The notes under the pieces were generated by a model, which ran no database searches, had not been told where the DNA came from, and saw nothing but the letters and a program-made list of their open reading frames with translations. Shown here piece after piece: positions 10,898 through 24,109 of a stretch of DNA of 64,000 bases; positions within the stretch are counted from its first letter, which is position 1, and each line of letters starts with the position of its first letter. Both the position numbers and the translations under genes were made by a program. Source of the DNA: Hordeum vulgare subsp. vulgare (Eukaryota; Streptophyta; Magnoliopsida; Poales; Poaceae); assembly GCF_904849725.1 (NCBI RefSeq), contig NC_058522.1, positions 230,615,084 to 230,679,083 of the forward strand, in the 5' to 3' direction.

Positions 10898-12166
10898 GTT
10901 AGTGCGAGTGAACCTAACAAACACTTCACCATTTTGACATTTGAACAAGTTATAGTTGGAGTCAGAAGATTCATAAATTATGATAGGATTAGCACAGTTA
11001 AAGCTAGATAGTGTGGATGGAACAATTGAGGGGCCCTTTGGACGAATCCATGTGGTTTTGGGGTAATTCTCACGCTTCCAATAAGATCGAACAACATTGA
11101 TTTTTCTTTCGAAATGAACACCCTCTTTCTTAGGCTTTTTGTTCAAGATTGTCTTCTTGAGGACATCGCGCAAGATCGGATGTCCCTTCAGACTTTTGTA
11201 CATGCCTATTTCATAGAATGTCTTCAACTTGTCATTGTCATCAGCGATAGCAATGATTTCCTCAAATGAGGGGTTAGATACCACAGTTACAGTCGAAGAT
11301 ATTGCATTTTTAGAAGCATTTGAACATTGTGCAATTGAATCATTAGCTTCACAAGCAAGGCATTTTAAGTATGGAGCATCAAATTCATCTTGAGTGGTAC
11401 TGATCTACTCAGCTGAGAGTGAGTCATTTTCCTTGCAAAGATCCTCACAATCCTCTTTCAACTTCTCAAGATCTTGTTTTCTTTGAACATATTCGTAAGA
11501 AAGCTTCTCATCATCACTTGAGAGAGTATCATGACAATTTTGGAGATCCTCAAACCTTGAAAGAAGATCACGCATGTCTTCTGGCATAGTTTCGTTCATA
11601 CTGATCTCATCACGCAACAGGTCATCGCTTTTCCCCACACATTTTTTCATCTTCTCCATAGCATTTTGTTGCTTAGTATAAATTTTGAAAAGTTTGGAAT
11701 AGCTAGGTCTCAAGTAATCATCAGATTCAGCTTCGCTATTAAAGTCATGGCATGAAGATTTTGAGCATACCTTGGAGCCTTTTGCCATGAATTAGTAGGC
11801 TAGAGCATAGTCGTCGTCACTGGCTTTAGTGTTGATGAGGATGCCATTTTCTTCGGTGTCGAAGATAGATGAAGCAACGAATGAAGAAGCCATATCCAAA
11901 CCATCAACTTCAGAATAAGAACCCCCCCTTTGATTCCTCTTCAACTTCAGACTCAGATTCAGCGTCTGAATCCATCTCCTTGCCAATCAAAGCATGAGCT
12001 TTGCTAGAGGATCTCTTCTTATACGAAGAAGACTTGGATTAAGACTTGTGATGATTTTTTTCTTGTCATCAGAATCATAGTCATTTCTCTTCTTCTTTGA
12101 TTCCTTCTCTCATCAAGGACAATCAACGATGAAGTGGCCTACTTTCTTGCACTTGTGACAAGATTC
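10898..12166 (-). pseudogene. gag: Copia gag C-terminal half with zinc knuckle and long linker
   Basis: A second, different Copia gag on the minus strand. An intact zinc knuckle CHKCKKVGHFIVDC is encoded at about 12117-12163. It is followed by an acidic, serine-rich segment (about 11790-12000), a coiled-coil-like lysine/glutamate-rich segment (11405-11788) and a basic linker (10898-11284, with KTTWIRPKG). This matches Copia gags with a long C-terminal extension. Frame breaks near 11790 and 11400 and a stop between frames show decay. The Copia LTR at 10897 cuts it on one side and an LTR fragment at 12167 on the other. The N-terminal half may be at 47797-48215. Confidence 0.7.
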
Positions 12167-12464
12167 TGATACGTCCATTTTGCATCATGTTCTTCTACTG
12201 TTATTTATAGTGTTTTTATGCATTATATCACACTATGGAGTAATTCTAATGCCTTTTCTCTCATAATATGCAAGGTTTACACCAAGAGGGAGAATGTCGG
12301 CAGATGGAATTCTAGACCTGAAAAAGATATGTCACAGATACCTATTCTACACATCTCCCAATGGGCTGAAACTCCACACAGAATTTTGATGGAATAAATA
12401 GAAAATACTGGAAGAAGTACTAGAGCGGCTGCCAGGTGGCCACTAGGCACCAGGGCATGCCAGT
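12167..12464 (+). repeat. 5' fragment of a TGATACGTCC-type Gypsy LTR
   Basis: Begins TGATACGTCCATTTTGCATC like the LTRs at 1580 and 6834 and stays collinear for about 300 bp, for example the AAGAGGGAGAATGTCGGCA segment, but is diverged. It is broken at 12464 by the next element's LTR. It lies inside the Copia gag, and GATTC (12162-12166) would be its target duplication. The remainder of this LTR is not seen elsewhere in the window. Confidence 0.7.
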
Positions 12465-13138
12465 TGTAGTCTACTACACAACTTGTTCATGCAAACTCGT
12501 GTTGGACCTCCAAGCACAGAGTTTTGTAGGAAAATAGCAAATTTCCCTCAAGTGGATGGCCTAAGGTTTATCAATCTGTGGGAGGCATAGGATGAAGATG
12601 GTCACTCTCAAACAACCCTGCAACCAAATAATAAAAAAGTCTCTTGTGTTCCCAAAACACCAAATACAGTGGTAAATTGTATAGGTGCACTAGTTCGGCG
12701 AAGAGATGGTGACACAAGCGTAGTAATGATTGTAGATATTGATTTTTATAATCTGAATAAATAAAAACAGAAAGGTAGCAAGTAGTAAAAGTGAGCATAA
12801 ACAATATTGCAATGCTTGAAAATGAGGCCTATGGTCCGTACTTTTGCTAGTGCAATCTCTCAACAATGCTAATATAATTGGATCACATAACAATCCCTCA
12901 ACATGCGATGACAAGTCACTCCAAAGTTCCAATCTAGCGGACAACATAAGAAGAAATTGTTTGTATGGTACGAAACCACCTCAAAGTTATTCTTTCCGAT
13001 CAATCTTTCCAAGAGTTCATACTAGGATAACAAGTTATCCTTTCTGATCGATCTATTCAAGAGTTCGTACTAAAATAACACCATAAAAATTCAAATTCAT
13101 AATACTCAATCCAACACAAAGAACTTCAAGGAGCACAC
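12465..13138 (-). repeat. Distal part of the split Athila-type 3' LTR
   Basis: Together with 38142-38590 this makes one LTR, interrupted by the Fatima-like element at the CACAC duplication. The text across the break reads continuously (AAGAACTTCAAGGAG then CACACCAAGATTTCTAACGG). The distal end at 12465 is the LTR's CA terminus on the minus strand. No gene inside. Confidence 0.78.
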
Positions 13139-13607
13139 TGTCGTTGTAAAAACCGGCAGATCTCGGATAGGGGGTCCCAAACTGTGGACCTTGGATCGAT
13201 TGGTTACAGGAGACAAATGGGACAGTGTTTTACACAGGTTCGGGCCCTCTTGAGGAGGTAAACCCTACGTCCTCCTCGATTATATTGATGGAGTATGAGG
13301 ATTACAGAGTTGATCTATCTGGAGATCGTATGAGATAAACCCTAGATGAATCAACATGTCCATGAGGATGAAAACCTACTAGTTTATATAGACACCGGGG
13401 GTCCCTAGGGTTACATACAACTAACCTCGGCCATGGGTAAACTTGCTAATCTAGCCTACCCATCTTGGATGACAAGCCAACTTTTAGAGCTTTCCTACTT
13501 GGTCACGATATCGCCGTGCAATCCGGTCGTCAACAATGCGACCCATTAGGTTGGCCCATAAACAACAGTCCAACCACCTGAGGACCCCTTAATCCCGTAC
13601 TCCCTCA
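13139..13607 (-). repeat. 3' LTR of the Fatima-like element (469 bp)
   Basis: On the minus strand it runs from TGAGGGAGTACGGGATTAAG (13607) to ACCGGTTTTTACAACGACA (13139). Relative to the 5' LTR it keeps an extra stretch of about 70 bp including a TATA-like element. A purine-rich tract (GTTTGGGGGCTAC on the minus strand, 13608-13622) abuts it and would prime plus-strand synthesis. Confidence 0.85.
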
Positions 13608-13622
13608 GTAGCCCCCAAACTA
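13608..13622 (-). other. Polypurine tract of the Fatima-like element
   Basis: The minus strand reads TTTGGGGGCTAC immediately upstream of the 3' LTR. This position and the G-run fit plus-strand priming and confirm that the element is minus-oriented. Confidence 0.55.
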
Positions 13623-14179
13623 GCATCTAATCCCGATCTAAATGGTCTTAAGCAGCTCTAGAGTAATCATCTTGAGAGGCGAGTTCCCCTCATGTTCGAC
13701 TATTTTCAAAGTTAATGCTCTGGTGATATCATGCCTTTAAAACATGCACTGGTTAATCAGCAGGCCAGAAGGCCTGAGTATGAACAGTCCCTTAACTGAA
13801 AACCTTTCTGACGAAAGGTAGCAACAACCAGTTATGAAAAAAAACCCGATTTGTGGTTCGAGACCGCTTTCTCACACACACATCTTGTCAATCGTGGAGA
13901 TCGTGCCCTGCATTTGAGGGTATATGGATAATGGTCTGGGTAACCCCACCCGCGTTCATCTACGCAGTCGTTTCGGGAAGTGGCTGGGCCTATGACATAG
14001 TAAACAGGAACCCTTAGCCCAACGCTCCCCATAAAAGGGGAAAAGATCCATAGAGTATCCACATGCATTCCAGACTCGACCTTCTCCCATCCTAGGTTCC
14101 AAGAGCCCAGATCCGCTTCACCTTCCGTCCGTTCCCCTCTGTCCTCCCCTAATCCCAGCCATGGCCGGATGAGGTTCCC

Positions 14180-17100
14180 ATGACAAGTGGGAGCTCTCGT
14201 GCATATCTGAGAAGGACATCTAGGAGCTGAAGGAGGCCGTCTATCTCTCACCGGATATCACTCACCGTGCGCCAGAGGAAGGTCAGGTGGTGCCAAGACC
14301 AAGGCCGAGTGAAAGAATCGTGTTTTTCCCCACTTCATATGGGTACTTGGTTTCCCACTCCACCCCTTTGTCAGGGGTCTAATGTTGTATTACGGTTTAT
14401 ATTTTCATGATCTTCCCCCAAACTCCTTCATGCACATTTCTTATTTTATCCTTGTGTGCGAGGCCTTCCTGCAGGATCACCCGGACTTAGGTTTATATAT
14501 CAAGACCTTCATTATGAAGCCAGAATCAGTCAGCGGGAAACATGCTGACTGCGACGGAGCTGTGATCAGCAAGCTTCCCCGAGTTGAATGGTAGAGGGCA
14601 CCTTCATCGACACCATCAAAGCAAGGCAGAAGGAATGGTTCTACATCACCAAGACTCGGGAGGTGGGATGGCTGGCTCTCATCGAGTTTAGATCTGGACC
14701 CCTGATAGGCTAACCTCGTGGGTGAAAATGGGCCTCGATTGGGGGTTGTCCAAGGAGATGGACGCACTACAGAAGCGTGTCAAGCAGATGATGAAGAAGA
14801 ATGTTGAGCTAACCAACGTAGTTCAAGTTATGTTGTGTCGCCGCATCCTTGCGTGCCAGCGTAGGGACACTCCGATGTGGTCCTACAAGCTCAGTGATCC
14901 TGGCGTGGTGAAACAGTTCTTCCACATCACCCTTGAGAAGTTGTGGAACGTGTTATTCAAACCTCAACAAGAGTGGCCAGCTGAGGAAGAAGACATCAGC
15001 TTGGATGCCGCTAACCCCCCTTTGGAGGTATGATCAAGCCTCCTGTTATTAAAGCATTTTTACTTTATCAAAGTTCTTATCCTGTTCCCCCACTATCTCT
15101 ACAGGGCTGGCTGGAAAAAGCCAAGTAAATAGATAGCCCATCCCCCTCGCCCGAGGAACCTAGGTCACATTTGCTTACCGCGATGCTGGTGGTGGTGCCG
15201 TACACGGCGCCGGATAGAAAGTACAAGAAGGATGAGGAGACCCGCGGGGGTATCCATTGAAGGGGTCCTCGAGATAGTACGTCCAGGGAGACCCATGCTC
15301 CCTCCTTCTTTGATTAGGAGGAGGAAGACGATGGAGGGGAACAAGACTCCCTCCAAACAAGGAAGAGGTCGGCGCTAGAGGACGAAGGAGGACTTGCCTC
15401 CCCAGGCCCCGAAGAAACCTTGCAGAGGCAAGATAGTCATGTTCGACGACAGCCTAGATTATGAGGAGGACTCCGAGACCTTTGAGAGGATTCCCCGAAG
15501 GACCCCAAGGGTCAAGCCCCGGCCCAAAGGTATGGAATCCGACTTGTATTTAACGATTTACATCGAGTTTTCCTTGTTAATCATATATGCTTTTTTTACC
15601 AACACAACCCTGCCCGAGACCTCCCGATGGATCATGTTTCGGGGGTTTCACTACCATGTGAACTATCCGAGAGCGGAAATGCATATCGCACTACTCTTCC
15701 TCCATCGGATGAGGCTGCAGAGGAGATGTCCATCCATGCCCCTCTGAGCATGGGGGACGAGGTGGTGATGGCCGAAGTAAACTCTTCGTCCGCCAAAGAT
15801 CGGGAGGTTCCGACCAAGGTTTGTGCCTCGGTCACCGAAGACCAGGATGTCCCAGCCGAGGTTCATGCCTTGGTCACAGGGACCCAGGAAGTTGATCCCC
15901 TCTTAATGAGGGGAGGAGGGGACTTGGGCTTGTCCGGACTTAGTCCGGATATAGCTCCAAGCATTTCTCCTCCTCCGGCGTCTTCACCGTTGCCTTCTAC
16001 GCCACCTGTGTCAAGATAGACCATCGCCGAATGGCCCACAAGGATGGCAGTGGCCCTATCCAACGCGTCCATCGGTGATGAACATCGCATCCTTATGGGT
16101 GCAGTTCTGGAAAACATTCAGTCCGTTGATAGCGGACTAAAGGGAGCCTTCGATAGCTTGTTCACAGGCTTAAAGGTAAAACGATTAGTGTTTATTTTTA
16201 TTTATAAGGTTTTCATATGCCTTATATGTATAATAGCTCCCCGAGCCATGGGTGAGTTGAAAAACTTGCCCGTGGCTCGAGATAATGCACCAACTTTGAG
16301 CAAATTCGGTCCAGGGGACAATTATAGCTCAGCAGGGTACTTTGGCCAAATGACCAAATCCTCTTGACCCAGTCCTGTTGACATGGATGCTTATAAAACC
16401 CTTGTCTGACTATTGTAGGCGTCGTCCTCGGCTGTGGCTACCAATGCCCTAGAATTAGCCGAGCTGAACGGGAAACTCCACGTTTTCAATGAAGAGCTTA
16501 GTCGACTGAATAGTTGGCTAGACGAGAAGCAATGTAAGCAAACACACGCCATTAATACTTTTATAGTAATTGAATAGTTTGGTACTATCTGGCAATTATA
16601 CATGACATCGTGATTCCGATTATGTCAACAACCATGGTGCTGGAGTTGGAGAAACTCCGGGCCAAATTGGAGAAGGCCAAGCAGGAGGTTGCCACTCAAA
16701 AGATGGTGGCGGAGAAAACCGCCACCGGGCTGAACTTGCTGAAGGTCGAAAGCAGCGGGCACAAGGCTAGAGTGGCCAAAGTGCAGCAGGAGCTATAGGA
16801 TGCGATTGCTAAACATGAGGCCTTAGAACAAAAGTTCGAGGAACATGCATCCGAGCTCTCCAAGTTGTTTTCCACGCTTGAATCGGAGCGGGTGGAGAGG
16901 CGCTTCTTTGAGGAAGAAGTGCGCCAGGTCAAGAAGATTGCGGATGGTAAGCCATACTTACTCAAAGTGTCTTTGGTGGAAACAAATTTGAATTTCTTTA
17001 CGGCTATGGCATTCCCCAAGCGCCTTTATGGACCTCCCGCAGAGTGCGGCACGAAAGGTCAAGCACTACGTTGTCCATGATGGGGACACCGAGGAGAGAC

Positions 17101-17376
17101 TTTTTTGGGGAAAGTTTGAAGCTCCCAAAGCCAACCCCTTATTTTCAATCAAATGACGTAGCTTATGGAACTGCACGGGATGGCGGAGCTGGTCATGAAG
17201 GACCTCTGCGTCCAGTTGTGGCCTACTGAGCCTCTGCCGGGTAGTTACTTCGGCTTAGGTCAGAAATTGTACGACGTTGCGCCTCGTTTCGAAGTCCTAA
17301 AGTGCTCCATGTGCATGGAGGGAGCTTGGATGGCCTTTGTGAGGATAATTATGCACTGGCCAGGAGTGAAGCCCTG
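14180..17376 (+). pseudogene. Antisense ORF of the Fatima-like element (putative gypsy-type transposon, PF04195-like)
   Basis: Runs opposite to gag-protease, next to the 3' LTR. An N-terminal segment (about 14180-15033, including ELKEAVYLSPDITHRAPEEG and NVVQVMLCRRILACQRRD) matches a grass retroelement family annotated as a putative gypsy-type transposon. A spacer rich in serine, valine and glutamate follows (15394-16019). A coiled-coil segment (about 16440-16950; KLRAKLEKAKQEVATQK) comes next, and a C-terminal block (17165-17376; LWPTEPLPGSYFGLG) ends it. In-frame stops (for example TAG after KDI near 14220) and frame changes break it; possible introns lie between blocks. The protein's function is unknown. 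Confidence 0.68.
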
Positions 17377-18831
17377 AACAATGGCAACTGCGCCTTCGCC
17401 TCCTAGGAAAGAGCATAGGCAACCACAACTCTATTTGTTTTTCGCGATGGAGGGAGCTCGAGTGATCGAAACCCAATGCCCCTAATATGTAAGTTATGAC
17501 TAGGGATGTTGTATCGTGCCTAGGAACAATCTTTTACTATGAAACTTGTCCGATGTAATGCACTTTGCAGTATTTTTTGTTCCTGTTTTGGCTATTTAAT
17601 CTGAAAGTTTCCAGCCATCGGCTTCAAGCCCCATGTAGATGCTACAAAGGGTGTTTCGACATACGCATTGTGACTCTTAGCCGATGTAACGGTGCCCGAG
17701 GGCGGTAGTGCATCAAGGAAACGGGGCAATTGGGCTATTCAGCTTTAGTGCTTTCACTTAGCCAAAGGAGCTTGAATGCAAGGGCTAGCCCCCAGTTTTG
17801 TGTGGTAGTCGGATGAACCGAATTTTTCGAATTGTTATCACCAGGTTTGCAAAAGGTACAAAACTCTTCATATAACACGGAATCAAACCTCTATTGGTCT
17901 TTAGTTTTTAACTCAGATTGTAGACCGATTCTCGCTTATTATGACAGTCAGTTTTCGGCCTTCTCCACTGAGGTATTTTTGGCCAGGACAGCTGGGAATA
18001 CAATCGCACTGGTTCCCCCTTTACCCCTTTAGCCGAACTAGCAGAACATAAGGGGGTAAGAACAGGAGCAGGGCAACCCAACTATTGACCCAAGACATAA
18101 TTCGGAACTGATGCATACAAAGCAATATTCAAGAAACCAAACACTCGAAAAAAGTAGTGACGAGATGATACTCGGGGCAATTTTAATACAAGCCCCCGGA
18201 CTATTGGACGATCGCACTCGATACTTGTTAAACAAATCTACCCTTCGGCGCCGATGAGCGAAGATGCATACAAAAATAAAAAATGATGTGAAATCGTATG
18301 TGAATAATATTTATTATAATTCATGAGGCCACGACAATTGTTACAGGGAACTAGTGTTCGAGTCATCTTATTTCAAGGCGACCTTTTCTCCATGGCTTAT
18401 CATGGGTCACAGGACGTTAGCCCTGCTTCTAGTTGCGCGGTTTCTCCTATGCTTCTCAGGGAGGAGGGGTAGTGTCCTCTAAAGGTTGCTTTATTGTTAG
18501 CAGGCGGACCTTGAGTAGGGGGTCTTGAGAAGCTGTCGTGCTATAGGTGAGCTTGGCACTCGAGAGAGTCTTAACGACATCTCGTTTTTGTTTGCAAAGA
18601 CATGCGATCCATAGTTCAGCCGAGCCGAGCATATGGTCCTTGCTTGTGGTTCCCCACAGCTGCCTATGGTATTTTGAGAACGAATTTCTGTCTAAAATGG
18701 ACATACCTAATGGGTGACCGGGATGTGCTATTGGGGGCGTATCACTATTTGTTTTGGCCCGGAGACTCCTCTTGGGTTTCCAATTGAGATCACGTTCGCT
18801 TGCCCGCTTGTCATGCCTCGATGACCAGCTT
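17377..18831 (-). other. Noncoding internal region of the Fatima-like element
   Basis: AT-rich untranslated sequence between the antisense ORF and the nested Gypsy. It contains the typical alternation of short C- and G-runs (for example GCTAGCCCCCAGTTTTG near 17785) but no convincing ORF. It would normally lead into integrase on the minus strand, but no integrase is found on either side of the nested insertion. Confidence 0.55.
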
Positions 18832-19572
18832 TGTCGGCGATGCTAGGTCGACACCTATGGGGATCAACGTGATACCCTTTTGATCGTAGGGCGGGCAAAG
18901 ACAACGTCAAGAGAAGATCTAACAATAAACACCCGGCAAGCCTTTTTTACCCAGGTTCGGGCCACTTACGCGTAAAACCCTACGTCCTGCTCTTCTGAAC
19001 GTATTAAGCATTCTTCGTTGTTTGTTACAGTGATGGTAACAGTCTTCTTAGCCAATCTCCAAAAGGTCTAACCCCTTGTGAATGAGCTAAGGGCCTCCTT
19101 TTATAGGCAAAGGGGTCACCTACAGTGCTCGATGGTAGGTTCACGAGATGTTACAGTGAACCTAGAGTGGCGCTTATCCATCTACCACTGTCAGGTACAT
19201 TAAATGCAGGTTTTGTCCTTGTCAGCTAAGTGTTGGTGAAGACATGTGTCCAGGTGTTTCGACACCTGGACGCCCCGCTGGCGCATGCGGAATGCGCTGG
19301 AACTCAGGGGGTGGTGGCACTATGGCAAGGGCGGTCGCCCTCTAGTGCCTTGCCACGTCATCCCAACAAGGGTTCTTGCCGGGGCCTTGGTGCTTTGTCC
19401 CGGAAAGGGAGCTTGCTGGGGGCTTCGGTTGTCTTCCCGATGAGGGATGTCTTGCTGGGGTCTTGTGCTTGGTGTGTTCATCTCGTCCATCAAACGGACG
19501 GGGCCTTGGATATCTTGGGGGTGCGTATTGTCTGGACTCTACTATGCCCTGCTGTCAGGGGCTCTTTGCGCC
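18832..19572 (-). repeat. 3' LTR of the nested Tat-like Gypsy (main part; ends at 27977-28030)
   Basis: Matches 32780-33601 throughout with scattered substitutions and is interrupted at GCGCC (19568-19572) by the 8.4-kb non-autonomous element; the last about 50 bp resume at 27977-28030. A CTTTTATAGGCAAAGGGGTC segment near 19098-19117 contains a TATA-like TTTATAGG shared by all LTRs of this family in the window. Confidence 0.87.
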
Positions 19573-22500
19573 TGTAGCGACCCGACTATAACGAGTCAAG
19601 CCTCTGTGTATCTATGCCATCCCTGGATCAGTATGCTGGCACACATAGTACATCAATGTATATATCAAAGTGCAATCACATGTAAATAGCGTAAAACTGA
19701 TTTATACCTTAAATATCTCAGCGGAAGCAGTCAAGGGAGTGGAGTCCCAATAAACACCAACGGCAAGTTGAGTGTAGACCGTAACCCTGAATCGTACTCT
19801 TACTCGTCGAAGAAAATATCTGCAACATAAGACGTTGCAGCCGTGTAGGTCAGCATATTGAATATGCCGACAAGTCATCAAAGAGAGGGGTAAAAATAAT
19901 AATCAACTATCTCCACATGCATTTTTGGCAGGTGGGGCTATAAGTTTTGCATAAAGCCAATTTTCTCCTATAACAAGAGGGCTGGAAGCAAAATATTACT
20001 ACATTGTTTGTTGTTAACGAGATGGTTCCGCCAACCAATCCTCGTACCCATGTTGTCAATAATACCCACATCAATATTATTATTTGTGTTGAGAATTTCA
20101 GATAACTTCAGTTCCTTTGGCTCAAGTTTTCCATGACCGTGGACACGGCTAATCGATTTAGTTTGAGTACTCTTCAGAGTTTTGCACACGTTCCCCACAA
20201 GATTTGATCGCCTCCGTGTATGTCCTCGCACTTCAGGGTGTTTGAAGACCGGATGATCAAAAACATGGTCTTTCAACGGGTCCCTCTGAATCCCTGTCGG
20301 TGCCCATCCATTCCTACCGTTCTTCTACATCTGCTAGCACCGCCTGTCCAGAGTCGCCGCGTTGTCCAAGCAAGCCAGAGCCCATAATGACTTGTGGCTG
20401 TGCAGGTAAGCCTTGGGTCTTGAAAATATCCGTCCGACTCTTTGAGCATGGGTGAAGCTTTCCGCAGGATGTCATGGCCTCTCCAGCATCCCGGGTCATC
20501 CACTCGGTTCTCCAGGGAGCCGATCAACCGTCCTTCACCCAGAGTTGCATTGCGTCCGAGGTCTTGAAAATCTTGTCTTAACCGGTCTTGATTATTTAAT
20601 CAACCTTGCATCACTCGTGTTATGCACTCAATCAAAATCCTGTCTACTCAAGCATAGCAATATGAAATTTGTCGTCCCAGGGCCAAGTATCGGGGTTGTT
20701 GTGTGCCTACCACATGATACTACAACCTTTACTAAAATTTCCAAGTACCTAAGCAGCATGCAATTGGGCATAGGATGGTAGAACTACGATGCATAAAGCA
20801 TAGGTGATAGTATGATCAAAATGACTTGCCTGGTATTACTTGATGAAGATAGTCGCTCTCAAAATCCTGATAATTCTACTCGCCACACTCCGAGCAATCT
20901 ATCGTAAATGAATAGCATTCAATAAACATTCGTGCCAAAAAGGAAGAACCAAGAGAACATAAGAACAAAGCATGTCTTGGTGCAAAATAACAACGTACTA
21001 AGGTTTAATAAAAAGGTCCTAAGTGTGTTGTAAAGTGAAGGTGCATGAATGAGATCAAAAGAGGTAATGGACGATGAACTATTGCTATATAAGCTCGACT
21101 TGCATACACTATGGGATATGATAAAAAACATTGGGAGAACAAAATGAATGTTGTTTGACAAATAGTATAAGGCATAAGAATTTATTTGTAGAAAGAATTT
21201 CTTGAAATGGAGCACTACAACGCAAGTTATAGAGAATTGAGGTATGAATTGAATTTGCATTCAAAAGGTCAAGAGAAGTTGAACTGAAGTACGATGGTTA
21301 CGTATAAAAATATATGACATGAGTGTTTAGGGGTAAAAGGAATCAATTGAAAAGGTGGTACGATTTGCAAGATAAGATCAAATGAATGTTCGAATACAAA
21401 TTTGAATCGCTCAAATTTTTAAGGTTCAAAGGTCGAAACTATTGATGCTACTGGATATAGGAGATCAATATGAGCGTGCAGAAAAAAGAATTACTAGATT
21501 TGAACTAGCGGATCAAAAGATACAAATACGTCGATATAACATTGAATCGACTTAGAACGATGTGAACAGTTTTGGGCATTAATAGATAAATCTGATTTGA
21601 TCAAAATTATAATTTGAAAAGTTAAAATTAATGATACACACAGGAAGATTACTTTGATACGAATCCGACGCAATTGAATTCATCTAAAACGGAGCTACGG
21701 ATAAAAAGATATGATCAAAAGAAGTTTGAATATGAATATGAACAAATTTCAAAATTTGAAAATTTCGAAAAGTTGATATGACAGGTTCACAGGATAGGTG
21801 GGATCAAGACGAAACTCTAGGCGTTGGTTTCATCTAATTCGGATAAACGAGTAAAAAGTTATGGCTATTTGAAAAATCAGGGCCAAGCTGTTTTACGGAA
21901 TAAAAGTGCTACGTCTAAAAGAATTCTAGTACTAATGTGGAAATACGAAGACTAATTAATATATCTAATTACTCTACCGTATACTAGTGTAGGAATACTA
22001 GTCTAGAAATAATAAACTACGGGAGTATAAAAAAATACGAAGAGAAATACTTTTAGAATGCAGAGTAAGAATTAATTCCAATGAGGAGACGACGTCGAGA
22101 AATCCCGCCGAACAGAAGAAAAAAATATTTTTATTTAATATATCTAGTTAAACCAAAAGATTGATTTAACCCGAAATAGATGATTTTTTGGATGCTCCTA
22201 TGGATCTATATTTATAGGTGAAAGGGAGGTATAATGGTCCATAGATAGGCAATGTGGGACTAAACATATACGTAAAGAGGAGAAAATAGAAAAAAAAGAG
22301 AAGAAGGGCCACATGGGCAAAAAAAACTTTGGCCAGCCGCATGAGCAGTTACGGCCAGCCGTGGCATTTTTTTTTTTTTGTGAGCGAACAGTTTTTTTTT
22401 TGAAACAAAGAAGAAAAAACGTATAAATGAAAAAGAGAGAACATTTTATATAGGCATATTATATATCAAAATTTTCAGAATAAAATTTTCTAAAACATGA

Positions 22501-22873
22501 ACATATTTTCAAAACCAAAAAAATACTTTTTTGAAAAATTATTTTTTTGCAATAACTTTAAAATGAAAAGGAATTTGAATTTCAAATAAATTGCAAATAC
22601 TTAAAATTTGAATCAAGACATTGTCTCTGATTTTGGAGTGTCATTTTCCTCCTCTCGTTTGATTTTTTTTTAGTCAAAGGGTTTTGAAAATATTCAAACT
22701 CAAAATTGAAAAGGGATTCAAAATAGAAAATTTTGGGAAAGTCATTTTATTCCCTTTCATTTTTTTGAGAAGTTTCAAATTCCACTCAAGTTTCAATCAC
22801 TCAAACAAACAAACAAACAAACAATCTAATAATTATATTAACATTCCAAAATTTATAATTTTGGGATGTTACA
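19573..22873 (-). repeat. 3' LTR of the non-autonomous element (3301 bp)
   Basis: Near-identical to 24680-27976: the first about 1.8 kb shows only isolated differences and the AT-rich part (about 21400-22600) somewhat more. It contains a 113-codon frame on the element's sense strand (20919-21260) repeated in all LTR copies, and a tetranucleotide run of CAAA repeats at about 22801-22824. No recognised protein domain. Confidence 0.92.
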
Positions 22874-23719
22874 AACTACCACACTTAAAATGAATCTCGT
22901 CCTCGAGATTCGAAGAGGCTAGAAAGAAAAGGTTATGGTTTGGGGGGTCTTCTAACAAATATAGTCTCCTGCAAAGTGGGGTGCTACCACACTTAAAATG
23001 AGAGTTACTGGTCGCTAACGTTTTTAACAATCCTCTGGGGTCTTGGCATCTCGCTCGTCACATTCTTCATGGTAACTTCTTTGGTGAAGTTCTTCCATTA
23101 TATTCATAATGTTTCCATCAAAATCGAGGGTTCTTCTGTTGACATAAGATTCTTCCGTCACTGGGTCTTCTTAACTGACAAGTCTCGTGACCATTCTAAA
23201 TAACCTATCGATGATTCTCATGGTGGTCTACCATTTGTGGTTATCCTGCAGAGAGAAGCGTCTTGGCTTCACCCTCACCGTAAAATGTCCGACGCGTGAC
23301 AACGATTGCCATGTACATGGGGCTTTCATCATATCATTCTAAGGCTTAAACAAAAGCTTCAAAGAACGTCGTCTCTCACTATGGGTAAGTCTCTCAGATT
23401 TACCATTCCGAATAGCAAGAGAATGATAATAATAAGTCGTCATGGTGGCCAAGCCATGTCGCACTGAAATCATTACCTTGTATAAGGCTTAGTGAATCTT
23501 GTATTCTAACACTTGGGCATCCTCAGAAGCATTGCATAATATCTCTTGTCCACAAACGAAGTTCGGATAATCCATTGGTTCTGCAAGCTCAACAAAACAT
23601 CTATCGTATCTGCACAACTCTCGGGTTTTCGTACGCTCCTAAGAAAACGTTTGTTGATACAAGTTTCCTTCTCCAAAAAGATAGTACTTGATCCTTGTTA
23701 GTTCCGGGGTCTGTGGGTT

Positions 23720-24109
23720 TCAGGCATACTTGGGGTAAATGTGACATGCCGCTGGGTAGTGGGTGGTTCCTTCACACAAGAAACAAGTCACCTGACTAGT
23801 TGGGCATTCCTCCGCTGGGTGATTTTCTTCACAATGAGTGCATCCATCCTTGTGTTCCTCCTGGGTGTGTTCTATTTCTCCACAGATCTTGCATGCACAA
23901 TTCTTCTTCTTCGGATTATCATAGCACTTCTGAATAAGACGGGATCTTAACAGAGTCTTCTTGAATTCGTCCCAGGTTTCTGCTCCACTAAATCCTTGTA
24001 TGGCATGATGCATTTTCCACCAGATTGCAGCACTTTGTGTAAAGTACTGAAGAGTGTGTTCCACTTCATACTTCCTTGAGATCAAGTTGCTCCCAAAGTG
24101 CTTCTCCAT
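23720..24109 (-). CDS. gag: Gag fragment with cysteine-rich zinc-knuckle region
   Basis: An open frame of 129 codons on the element's sense strand. The N-terminal part (YFTQSAAIWWKMHH, WDEFKKTLL) looks like a retrotransposon gag core. The C-terminal half has three cysteine clusters, CKICGEIEHTQEEH, CTHCEENHPAEEC and CFLCEGTTHYPAAC, the last two fitting CX2CX4HX4C. It starts at an internal methionine, and a longer N-terminus may continue upstream after a break near 24110. It is short for a full gag (usually 300+ residues). It may package the element RNA or may be a remnant. Confidence 0.6.
   Translation of the reverse strand: MEKHFGSNLISRKYEVEHTLQYFTQSAAIWWKMHHAIQGFSGAETWDEFKKTLLRSRLIQKCYDNPKKKNCACKICGEIEHTQEEHKDGCTHCEENHPAEECPTSQVTCFLCEGTTHYPAACHIYPKYA

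Noticed and set aside
19968..20781. Identical 102-, 84- and 109-codon frames repeated at 25076-25889
   Set aside because: They repeat only because the two regions are the LTRs of one element. They were not called as genes, though their conservation in the solo LTR is noted as a finding.
22801..22824. CAAA microsatellite; also GA run at 38465, GT run at 63454, TA run at 61676
   Set aside because: Ordinary simple repeats within LTRs or element tails, useful only as markers.
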